Below, piece after piece: positions 45,240 through 57,500 of a stretch of 64,000 bases of DNA; within the stretch, counting starts at the first letter, position 1; each line of letters opens with the position of its first letter. The translations under genes were made by a program, and so were the position numbers. Under the pieces are notes generated by a model, which saw only the letters and a list, made by a program, of their open reading frames with translations, was not told where the DNA came from and searched no databases. Origin of the DNA: Diadema setosum (lineage: Eukaryota; Echinodermata; Echinoidea; Diadematoida; Diadematidae); the NCBI GenBank assembly GCA_033980235.1, contig CM067070.1, positions 186,001 to 250,000 on the forward strand. Reading direction: 5' to 3'.

Positions 45240-47157
45240 TCATTGCACTCTGATATCCCACAGTACATATCTGTAATTCTATCCATGTGTGTGTGTACTA
45301 CAGTGTATTAGTGTTGTGTCCAGTCTTGTTTATGGCTTGATCCTTGTGCACTGTGGTAATCTACTAGTACGTACTTGGTGTGCAAGCCAGCTGCCAGCTC
45401 TCAGCCATGAGTGTAAATCTTGCGACACATGTGAGCACAGTGGGTGAAAAGGTCACGTAAATTCAAACTAAAACATGGTATAAGCACTACGATCCATCAC
45501 ATTAGAATACACATGAACAAGTCTAGTTTATAAATCGTGTTTTATTGTTCCAGCTTGCTCCACCTATAATATTCAAATAGTGTGAAGGTACAGACATTCT
45601 TTTTGTGAATATCTGCATGACAGTTGAAATCACGCATTAAAAATCTGCCTGCGTCTGCAACCCAAACTGTCACATTTTAATTTCCAGTGCCATCAGGACA
45701 AGCTGTATCAGATCTACCAAGCTAAATCAGGGCCACAACATTCCTCTGTCTGGATAGGAATAATCTTTTGTTTTTTTTTACTTGCATGGACATTGAATAC
45801 AATGTACAATGCATCGCCTACGTTGCTGCATCTCCCTCGGTCCCATCCAGTTTGCCTCATGCGGAGTAGACTGGACTGGATATGTCAACCACATTTAACT
45901 ATACACTGTTCAAGACTGGAAGGCAAAGTGAGGCAGAATTATTATGTTGAACAAAGTTTTAAAGCAAAGGAAAGTCATACATTCATTCATCTTTATGCAC
46001 TATACTGAAGGGCTGACAGAAAGGTGAGTTACCCATAAAATGGCACCAGCTGGGGTATAATGTTTTGCCTTTATCATGATAGAGATACAAAGGAGATGTC
46101 ATAAGATGGAAAATAAATGCACCAAATGATAAAGACAGAGCGAAAGAAGTTACAAGACGGAACTGTAGGAATACCAAGTGTGTCTGCCCATCATGGCAAC
46201 TCTAAGATGGTGTTTGATTATTCAGGATGAATTAAGCATGATCACTGATATACATGTACATTGTATTATTCATAGGTCGAAGTAGCCGACTGACTGGTTT
46301 AATTTTACCATTGTAGGGACTGAATTCAATTTTATCAGAATCAACTGCTTGCACTCAGTTGTTTTATTCATATGCAGTGAACAACATATCTTATGGCTCT
46401 TACATCTTAAAGTCTGAAATCTTTCTCAAGTTTGATTGTGAAACTACTGGATTTTATTTACTTACATTTCTTTTTGTAAAGGTCAATTATCCATCTTTAG
46501 CACACAGGAGCAGCTTATACATTGTACTTCTGTGTGATTGTGTGTGGCACTCAGAAGAGAAACTCACAACTTCTGCTGTACCCAAACACTGTTTGCTTTA
46601 ATATCACAAACAATTGTAGAGTAAGCAGTGTAGCCACTGTGCTGAAAGAAAAAGAGATGACCTCGAAGATTGTACAACAATGTACATGTACTGCATTAGC
46701 AACCAGCTCAAAATGTATAGGATAATGAATTTCTCCCCCCCCCCCCCCCCCAATAAAAAGGATACAGTGTATATACCAGACAAAACAAAAACATGAACTC
46801 AAGGACACCAGAAATCATTTCTCTCATCCTGCACCAGTCTCTGATATCAGAGAGACATTTGACTTGAACATTATCCAAGGGAGCACTCCTACGTTGACCA
46901 ATCATGAACAAAACCTACTGTACTTTTACTCATAACATTAACTTCACTTGATCACTTCTGGTTCTAGAGAAGACTTCTACATATTCAGAGGCTTTGAAAT
47001 CCCCCCCCCCCCCCCCCCCCCCCAACCTTATGAAAAATTGATAATCCTTCACAGGGTGTTCAAGAAGGTGAAAGCATGAAAACTGTATACACAGCGCATG
47101 TAACATTCGGCAGACAGTAAGTAACTAAAACTGCAATGGCTCACCATTGCTTAGGTA
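45240..47157. other. Non-coding spacer between convergent genes
   Basis: No exon recognised on either strand; poly-C runs at 46735-46752 and 47001-47022. Short frames here have no domain. Confidence 0.45.
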
Positions 47158-47929
47158 TTTAACCCTAACTAGGCCGGGGCCCCCCCCCCCCCCTCGTCGT
47201 TCCGCGCGATGTATCGCAATTGCAAAAAGCTATCGCCGCGACGTTTAATGATTTTTTTCTTTCGAGTCTCATGCATCTTTTGACACCAAATTTGTGACGC
47301 CCGGGCGCGCGGTTCCGAAGTTACGCATCAATGTGTACATGCATGTCAAGACCAAAAATTGCTAAAAAACGTGAATTCGTGTACAATTTCAATGCAAACT
47401 GTGCTTACAGGCAAATTTCATAAAAGCATGATTATTTTGGTGTTTTAGTGATTAAAATCAATGAATAACATATTTTCTTGTTCGGAGTGATGTCGCGGAC
47501 AAATTTCATCGAAAAAACAATGGAAAACATAAAGTCGAAAAAACAGAGAAATACATAAGAAATTCAAAGAACAATAAAATACTTAAGAATTTTTTCTGAT
47601 ATCACAATTTTTTTTACAACATTTGCTAAGGACACTAAAAAGAATATTTTCACAAAAAATGTGCCTGTTTTGAGCTTTATTTTGTGATTTATACAAAATA
47701 GTCTGATTTCATGCATCATTATGCATGAATTAGCATAATTTAGCATAAATGATAATTTTTTGAAAAATTAACTTTATGGTATTTTAGATTGCATCATAAG
47801 CAATGTGTGTGCCAATTTTTGTCGCGATCGCGCGGTCGACGGCCGAGATGTGGAGGGGGGGGGGGGGCCTGGGAGCCCCCCCCCCGGCTCTATCAACTAC
47901 CTAAATAGCCCGGCCTAGTTGGGGTTAAA
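47158..47929. mobile_element. Family 6 element, full-length copy
   Basis: 772 bp with ends TTTAACCCTAACTAGGCCGG and CCGGCCTAGTTGGGGTTAAA, an inverted repeat with two mismatches, followed inwards by C- or G-runs. The interior includes GCTATCGCCGCGACGTTT and TAGCATAATTTAGCATAAAT. Two more copies lie at 56948 and 58829. No ORF; non-autonomous. Confidence 0.9.
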
Positions 47930-48480
47930 GCTAAAAATCACACACACTTTATTTGATACTTGAGTCGGCCACCCATGACTGCTCAATAAAAAAAAAAAAA
48001 AAAAAAAAAACTAATAATAAAAAAATAATTAATAAAAAAAGACTTGATTGACCCTTGGACTGGCACCACTTCTGACGCATCTATTTGTTTTGGTCAGTTA
48101 CAAAGTGATCCATTAAAAAGTGAAGAAGTTTCCCCCAAGATGTCATTGGATGTAGCCTTGTGATAGAGACCAGTCAAAATCATCAATCACTGCTTCGATC
48201 CATATCCACAACGGTTTGTATCTTGGCACTTCTCTTCACGGGAGTTGATAATGATCTATCTGCATACGGGTGAACTCCAAATCTCTTTAAGCTGGAAAAG
48301 ATCTTGATATCGGCTCCTATCGGGAGAGGATCCCTGCGATGTCCAAGCTTTCATTGCACACAATCATCTGTACATCAGCTCTATCTGGGTTTCTGTTAAT
48401 CACACCAATCACTGTTGAGTGTCTCATCATTCAAAAATGGATTCATTGTTCTGGGTCTGAAGTACAGTCTAGTTGTGACA
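47930..48480 (-). other. PEX19: PEX19 3' flank / probable 3' UTR
   Basis: There is no exon between the PEX19 stop and the family 6 element. A minus-strand AATAAA lies near 47946-47951 and is the nearest candidate polyadenylation signal. A-rich tract at 47988-48035. Confidence 0.4.
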
Positions 48481-48561
48481 TCACATGACGGCGCACTGCT
48501 CTCCGCTTGGTAAACCTGGTATTCTTGGCAGTCCATTTTCATCAAATGTCAAACCGGTGTT
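48481..48561 (-). CDS. PEX19: PEX19 exon 8 (terminal, CAAX box)
   Basis: After acceptor cccttacag, the exon codes NTGLTFDENGLPRIPGLPSG then EQCAVM and TGA. The C-terminal CAVM is a CAAX prenylation box; farnesylation of this Cys strengthens cargo binding in known PEX19 proteins. Human PEX19 ends GEQCLIM, so the match is direct. Confidence 0.96.
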   Translation of the reverse strand, partial: NTGLTFDENGLPRIPGLPSGEQCAVM

Positions 48562-51500
48562 CTGTAAGGGAAGAGACGGGAATAAAAAAGTAATACTGCA
48601 GCTAAACATATCTGCCAAAGTTCATTGTCACAATGCTCAACGAATCACATATTGCTTTGTCCTATAAACTAACAAAACCAACTCAGGAAACTTGTGCTTC
48701 TGCACATGTGCACTCTGGAAACCTCCTTGTATATTTGCCCATCTGATTAAACATGCTGTCCACTCCTATACTCCCCGACATTGATAAATCGCTAAACGAG
48801 GGAAACTTAATATATAAGGTAGGGACACAGCAATATTCCTTGATGTACTCAACACCTTGAACATAATTAAAGGTGCAGAATTATGGAATTTGATGCACAC
48901 TTTCCAGTAAGTTTTGACTTTTGGCGATCAAAAGAGAGAGGAATAATGGAATGCTATCAACAGCAATTATTTATGTCACCGATTGTTCATATACAGTGAG
49001 TAAATGAAGGGGCTCTGGCGTTAGCTTTGGTGTCAGTATTTTTTCGTTTCTATTATTCCCAACTCAATTGATTCAAGCCTATACAGTTTTTAGATTAACA
49101 CACACAGAGCTGATAGCAGAGAAAAGAGGACACATTTTCTCACTCCATTCTGTGCATTACAGCAATGGGAATCATCTCACTACAGCAATCTTACTATGGT
49201 TGTGTGAAATGTGGAACACATTTCAATGAGGTTTATGAGGAATATACAGGAACATAGAAGGCAGCTTATCTAGGGTTATTCAGGACAACGAAACAATCAT
49301 ATTCACGCAATAATATGAAAAGTAACACAACTACATTAATTGTGAGGTGCAAATTTGGATCAGAATTCTGAATCAAATCGAGTAGTATGTATAAGTGTAT
49401 TTACCATGTCACCAACAATTTCAGCTGGGGGCTGACCGAGACTTTCCATCTGTTATAAACAAACAAGTCATAAAAATTATATCTTTATATATTTTTGTTT
49501 GAACAAAGGGAGAAATCAGATAACTGATTTGAATGCATGGCATGAATGTACACTGATATTATAGGGAAAAACAAAATAAAGAAAAATAGTGCACAGTGCT
49601 GCTTGAATAATATCCACATGAAAGTTTCGTATAGATGTGGGTGCTCCATAACTTGCTACAGTCTATCTGTAGTCGAGATTTTCTATAGAAGAAATGAAGA
49701 GAATGATTTCAATGCATGTATTCACCCAAATCACATCTTCACATCCACAAAACAGGTTCTAGCAATGCTTCTTAACATCATGACAGTAGAGCTATTCACA
49801 TCCCCTTCAGATTCTTTTAATAAGTCTTTGTCTGTCAGAGCCTAAAGGAACCAAACAAAAACTGGTCGTCATGCTTTCTATGGGATAGGCCCAGTTTACC
49901 AAACTGACCAAGTTAAATAACTTTCAGTAGAATAAATCAAAATCAGTATTGATGTCCATGTACTTCTTAATAGGATTTTAAAAAAGTTCATCTTCCTTCT
50001 AATAGCCAGAGTTCTCTTGGAAATCGTACCTTTTGAATAAGGTCCATGATTTTTGTCATCCTTTGTTGACGAACTGTCACACTGTCAGAATCCTGCTCCC
50101 CTTCATACTCAGTACATAAAGCCATCATGATTCTATGCTGCTCACTGTACCTCTGGTGATCAGAGCTGCTTATTGTTGTCTTGTTTTCATCCAGCCAACC
50201 CTGATACTATTTCATGAAAAAACAAAACAAAACAAAAACACGCAGTAGTGCATTGATGTTGGGGAAGGGGATAGGAGGTACATATGTATTATCATAGTCA
50301 TCTTTTGGACATCAGTATTCAGTGTGTTGTTGTTTTGTTCTTTTTGTTCTTCTTTTTTTTTTTAAGACAACCATATCAACATATAAGCAATAATAACCAC
50401 ACAGACACAAATAAAAAATATCCCGGCCTGTTGAAAGCACATGGACCTATTAAAAGTATGAAGAAAAAAAAATAATATCTAAATATATATACAAAGGTAC
50501 ATATATCACAGACAAATGAAAGTAGAACTAAATGACATGCAACTTTTCTAATGTCCTCCAATTCAATGAATACTTCATTTTATTTCATAAAAGGTTTTCA
50601 GTTTAGCACTGTCGCACATTACCTGACATAGCAATAAGAAAGGTATGGGGAAAACACATACAATGTATACTTTCAACGAATTTGTATAACATTATGATCC
50701 AAAGAATAGAGAAGAGTTCAGTGGGAAAGATCTCTCAAATTAAAGTTTATACTGTACATCTACATCATTCCACTAGTGTCAACTCAAAAAGTGAAATATC
50801 AGCACATTCTACACGTAGACTGCGCAACACCATGTTTACCTGTGACACACGAGATTATCTCTCACAAGTCAGGACATTTCTCATATTCAGTGGCATTCAG
50901 AACAGATTGTATTGTGCAGTTAAAGTTGAGAATGAGATATGAAAAAGCTATGTAGCACAAGCTATGAATGATACTGAAGATAAAACACTCATTGTGAAAA
51001 ATGAAAGAAAAGGTCTGCAAATTTAATATCCTGAAATTTTAACACATTTTTGTGAGACAAGAAACTATCATCAAACATGAGCATAAACATTTGTTTGGTT
51101 GATTTTATTCATGTATTTGTTTGTACTTGTGACCCGCTACAACAAAAGGATCCTAAAGTCGCTGACGGCTGAGCTGAGAAAATCAAGTTTGAAGTCACAT
51201 CATCAAAATTGGTAAAAACAATCAGATTTCTGTTTTTTGCATAATTTTGTAGTCTAATGTTTTGTCTATCATCTGCCGAAATTTTGAAGCTAAATGATCA
51301 AGGAAAGGCAAGAAATCAGCATTTTTCTGGGCCATGATTTTCCGACTTTCAACGTAACAGAAACGTGTCTGAAGATTTGGATTTAGCACCGCAGCTAGAC
51401 TCCACCCCTAGCAACGAGAGAGTGATCTTATTGGTCAGTACATGACATCCTGATTACTGATTGGTCGTGCAAAGCTTGAATGAACATCGCAGAGGTCGCT

Positions 51501-54500
51501 AGGAGCATACCTTCTATTGTCAAGCGGTGAAAAGTGTCTCACCTCCCCTTGATCAGTGTAGAAAGGAAAACCTTGAAGGCATTTTTCTCGAAACTCTGAT
51601 TTCCTCAACCACTTGACATACGCTAATAAAATAATCAATATCTCCGCAACCGAGTACGTTTATGAGTTGTGTTATATGAAATTAAAGTAGAAGAGTAAGG
51701 GAATTATGTCATGCCAGTTTCAGAAAATTGTCCTCCCCCAACTTTCGGATCCTTTTGTTGTAGCGGGTCACATTTATTTATTCATTTATTTATTTAATAT
51801 TATTATTGTTATCACTATCACCATTACTATTACTATTATCATAGTCATTATAATTTTTCTTTTATTTTCTTTTTTTGTTTACACAATCCTATGCTTTGAT
51901 TGTGAGGAATCTAAAACACATGAAATTCATCTCACCCTGCCAAGGAAAAAGTTTTTTACACCTCATCAGTCTTTCACCATCTTCGACATACATGCATTAG
52001 TTTCACAACCTCAGCATATCCTTAAAGAATTATTTTCCTTCATGAATTGGGTAGTCCAATGTTACTATATTACAGCATTTCACTGTCAGACTTTATTCTT
52101 GGTTTTCAAAATGTGCTGGTGTTTTGTAATTGTTACTTTTTGCAGCAAAATGTTTCATGTATTTGGTATGTACATGAATTAACAGTAGACCACCTTTAAA
52201 CCGTAAGAGACAACTAAAAAAAGCTCATAAGATGAGATGAATGCTATGAAGACAAACCTTGTCCACAACTTCCTTCAGAGACGGGTAGAGGACGTCCTTA
52301 GAGAGGAGACTGTGCATCATAGTTTGAACCATCGGTAATAGTTCTGCATCTCCCTCTTCAAGATTCATTCCTCCAAGTGATCTCAGGAGCTCTTCATCTG
52401 GTATCTGACCTTCCTGGAAAATTAGAAATCCATTTTAGCTTAAATTTCTATACATGCTGTCATGATCAAAATGCCACACACAATCCCCAAATCTCTGGCT
52501 GTACAGTATCATCAATAAAAACATCTTTTGGATTACATTTCTGACCATAAAATCAGTTCTAGCAAGTTTGTGCCTAACCAAAATTATTGTTATTCATCAA
52601 TAATCAGCATTTGTAAATGGCAATTCCTCTCTTAAAAGAACCATAATGATTATTATCAAGCAGCTTTCAGAGTGATTTAGAGCTAATGTAACTTAATTCA
52701 TTCAAGTTGATGTCGATTTTGTTTATTTAGGAAAATGATAAAATATTCTTCTGCATTTCATAATCTCAAAGAAAAACTGACTGAAGCAGAAGGTAGACAG
52801 TGTCTTATTTTGAAGAAGCGCTGATACTTTAAGAACTGATTCCTCCTCAAATCATTTTTCCTCTCCATCTCTCTTAAATCTACAGACTACTAATAACTGA
52901 AAAACCAACACTGGCATAACAAACAATACCATCTTGAAAATTCAACAGCCTTTTTTTTTTTTTTTTTTTTTTTCGATAAATCAAATAGAGTGGTTCCAAA
53001 TTACACAAAATCTGTCACACACCTATGTTTCTCATCTTGGCTGAAGCTATAATTTTGTAAATTACTGTGACATTCAGTTCGCAAAATGTAATGCTAAAAT
53101 GGAAATGCTACTTATAGACAGTAAACCAAGATCTCCCTTTGAAAGACACTACTTCAATATGGATTGTAGCCCAACTATGTGCATTTGAATTGTGTTTTTA
53201 CCAAAGTCCTAGATTTCAAGTTAAAACAAAGACTGAATACACTCGCTCTATTGATGCCGACTTTGTGTGCCATTCTTCACCTGTAAGTCTCTTGCATTCT
53301 GATTTTATGGGTCATTCATTACCTGTAAAGGCCACCGCACACTACACGATCAGACTGGCCTTAAAGTCTTAAGCCAAGCTGGGTCTTACGACCAGTCGTA
53401 CGACCGGACACCGCACACTATACGACCGAGTAGGCTTACGACTGTAAAGCGCGCGCAGTGTGCACTGGGTGCGCTTACATTTTACTGCATTGTGAATGTC
53501 TGAAAGCCTACGACCAGTTGTATAAATTCAACATGTCAAATCTCTACGACTGGCGCTAAGACCCAGTCGTACGACTAGAGACTGTGACGCACACTTCTAG
53601 TCTTAAGGTCTTAAGACCAGTGAATTGGGGCAAAATCGTGTAGTGTGCGGCGGGCTTTAGTCTCTTACATTCTGATTTTGTGTATCATTCTTTACCTGTA
53701 AGTCTCTTGCATTCTGATTTTGTGTATCATTCTTTACCTGTAAGTCTCTTGCATTCTGATTTTGTGTATCATTCTTTACCTGTAAGTCTCTTACATTCTG
53801 ATTTTGGGTATCATTCTTTACCTGTAAAGTCTCTTGCATTCTGATTTTGTGTATCATTCTTTACCTGTAAGTCTCTTGCATTCTGATTTTGTGTATCATT
53901 CTTTACCTGTAAGTCTCTTGCATTCTGATTTTGTGTATCATTCTTTACCTGTAAGTCTCTTGCATTCTGATTTTGTGTATCATTCTTTACCTGTAAGTCT
54001 CTTGCATTCTGATTTTGTGTATCATTCTTTACCTGTAAGTCTCTTGCATTCTGATTTTGTGTGTCATTCTTTACCTGTAAGTCTCTTACATTGTGATTTT
54101 GTGTATCATTCTTTACCTGTAAGTCTCTTGCATTCTGATTTTGTGTATCATTCTTTACCTGTAAGTCTCTTACATTCTGATTTTGTGTATCATTCTTTAC
54201 CTGTAAGTCTCTTACATTCTGATTTTGTGTATCATTCTTTACCTGTAAGTCTCTTACATTCTGATTTTGTGTATGATTCTTTACCTGTAAGTCTCTTACA
54301 TTCTGATTTTGTGTATCATTCTTTACCTGTAAGTCTCTTGCATTCTGATTTTGTGTGTCATTCTTTACCTGTAAGTCTCTTACATTCTGATTTTGTGTAT
54401 GATTCTTTACCTGTAAGTCTCTTGCATTCTGATTTTGTGTATCATTCTTTACCTGTAAGTCTCTTACATTCTGATTTTGTGTATCATTCTTTACCTGTAA

Positions 54501-57500
54501 GTCTCTTACATTCTGATTTTGTGTATCATTCTTTACCTGTAAGTCTCTTACATTCTGATTTTGGGTATCATTCTTTACCTGTAAAGTCTCTTGCATTCTG
54601 ATTTTGTGTATCACTCTTTACCTGTAAGTCTCTTGCATTCTGATTTTGTGTGTCATTCTTTACCTGTAAGTCTCTTACATTCTAATTTTGTGTATCATTC
54701 TTTACCTGTAAGTCTCTTGCATTCTGATTTTGTGTATCATTCTTTACCTGTAAGTCTCTTACATTCTGATTTTGTGTATCATTCTTTACCTGTAAGTCTC
54801 TTACATTCTGATTTTGTGTATCATTCTTTACCTGTAAGTCTCTTGCATTCTGATTTTGTGTATCATTCTTTACCTGTAAGTCTCTTACATTCTGATTTTG
54901 TGTATCATTCTTTACCTGTAAGTCTCTTACATTCTGATTTTGTGTATCATTCTTTACCTGTAAGTCTCTTGCATTCTGATTTTGTGTATCATTCTTTACC
55001 TGTAAGTCTCTTACATTCTGATTTTGTGTATCATTCTTTACCTGTAAGTCTCTTACATTCTGATTTTGTGTATCATTCTTTACCTGTAAGTCTCTTGCAT
55101 TCTGATTTTGTGTATCATTCTTTACCTGTAAGCCTCTTACATTCTGATTTTGTGTATCATTCTTTACCTTAAGTCTCTTACATTCTGATTTTGTGTATCA
55201 TTCTTTACCTGTAAGTCTTTTGCATTCTGATTTTGTGTATCATTCTTTACCTGTAAGTCTCTTACATTCTGATTTTGTGTATCATTCTTTACCTGTAAGT
55301 CTCTTGCATTCTGTGCCAGTCTGGTCATTGTGTCTGCTAAGGTGGAAGTCAGTTCATCAGGATTGCCAGTACTCCCATCAGCAGACACCCCTTGATGGTA
55401 TAGAGAGAGAGAGAGAGAGAGGGAGAGCAAACAGCGAGTGAAAGGGTCAATGAGTCTATTAACTTTCACCTTCGGATCAAGCTATCATCATTTTTTCCCA
55501 TTTTTTTTTTCTGATTGAGGACTTGTGAGCTCTTTTGGCCTTTCCTTCTAAAACCTATAGTACATATACCTGACATAAAAATAAAATCAGAGAAAAATAT
55601 AACAAAGATTCCCATTTGAATAGCACAGTTCCCTACCAGGACCCTTTGTTATGCAAATTCCATTATTTCAAACACTTCAAACATGTTACCTCTTTGAATG
55701 ATTAAAGTCAAATTGTGCAAATGATTCCAGCGCGAAGGGGTAAAACCTAATTCAGTGACTTCAAGAACTCTTCTAATAAAGGGACTGTACAGTACTGGTT
55801 GAGGTAAGGGATTCATGTTTTGAACATTTCTAAGTGAGATAATGAGAAACCTTTCACGAAATATGAAAGAGCATGTAATTTTAAGAAGGATTCAACGTTT
55901 ATTTGATGAAAATTGGTTTTGAAATGGCTGAGATGTCCAAAAAATTGATAATAATAAAAGGCGACATGCCACAACTTTATTAGGATCTCTTTGTTTCACC
56001 TTGTTTTTGGATATCTCAGCTATTTCAAAACCGATTTTCATCAAATAAACTTTTGATACCTTTTAGAATTGCATGCTCTTTGACATCTCATAGAGTGGTT
56101 TCTGAATATCTTGCAAAATGTTAAAAGCTAAATCCTCACCTCGACCAGAATTGTACACACCCTTTAAATACAACCAACATTTGTCATCATCTTAGGAGAG
56201 ACATGGCATCTTGGCATAGCGTATCGATTGTTCTGTTTTGTTTTGTTTTCAATGACTCTGTGAAAATCACCAATCATATCTTACCATATTTATCATATTG
56301 TTGACTTTGGGAAGACATTTTGACGAATCAAGAAAGGAAGAAGACAGGATTATTTTGATTTAACAGAAGAAAGCATACACACATGTATCACTATCAAATT
56401 TATAAGGCTATTAACATTCTATTTTGTTTATGAATCATGCATAGAAGAAAAGAAAATGAAAAAAAAAAGAGAACCTTTAATACTCATTATACCATTTGCA
56501 TCTCTAGGTTCTAAAGTATCCATAGCCATGGATTTACTATGTGACTCACATTATGCACATCCTGTAACTTATCTATCAGGAGAATAATATTTTTGTAAAA
56601 AGCCTGGATTCTGCATCCCTTAGAATTTATTTTTTAACCTGATATAATGAAAAAATCATTTCAATAAAGAACAAGAAAATAAAGCAAAACAATAATAATG
56701 TGTCTAAAGATTCACTGTGCCAAGATTCGTAAATGTCCTAATAATGTTCCTTTGAGAAATGTGTTAAATTATGTCTTCTCTTGGAACTCTTCATACAAAG
56801 AAGCTCTACGATATTCCACTAAAATCCCATTGCACTGCCTTAACTTACGTGAGTTATGCCGTCATTTTTAATTTTAATTTTTTTTTTTTTTTTGGGGGGG
56901 GGGGGGGGTAAAAACCCAAGTTTACGCACTTACATCTAAGTTAGACATTTAACCCTAACTAGGCTGGGGGGTGGGGGGCTCCAAGGCCCCCCCCCCCCCC
57001 CCCCTTGATGTTCGGCACAATGTATCGCTAACGCAAAAAAGCTATCGCCATGACGTTTCATGACTTTTTTCTTTCGAGTCTCCCGCATTGTTTGACATCA
57101 AATTTGCGATGCCCGGGAGCGTGGTTCCGAAGTTGCGAATAAATATGTACGTGCATGTCAGACCTAACACCGCTCAAAAATGTGAATTTCAATGCTAACT
57201 GCCCTTACAGGCAAATTTCATAAAAGTATGATTATTTTTGGGTTTTATTGATTAAAATCAATTAATTAAGCATATTTTCTTGATCGGAACAAGTCGCGGA
57301 CAAGTTTCATCGAAAAAACAATGAAAAACATAAAGTCAAAAAAACAAGGAAATACATAAGAAATTAAAAAAAAAAATTTACCTAAGAAATTTTTTCGGAT
57401 GGCACAATTTTTTTTCTCTTATATTTGCTCAGGACACAAAAAGAAAATTTACACAAGAAAATGTGCCCATTTTGAGCTTTATTTTAATAGTGATTTATGC

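Noticed and set aside
53262..55313. CRISPR-like array
   Set aside because: Units are contiguous without unique spacers, in an animal genome, and derive from a known exon edge.
53657..55441. Long repetitive reading frames on both strands (255, 267 and 193 codons)
   Set aside because: They follow from the 42-bp (14-codon) period of the array. Only the exon 4 part and perhaps the first three in-frame units on the minus strand can be PEX19 protein.
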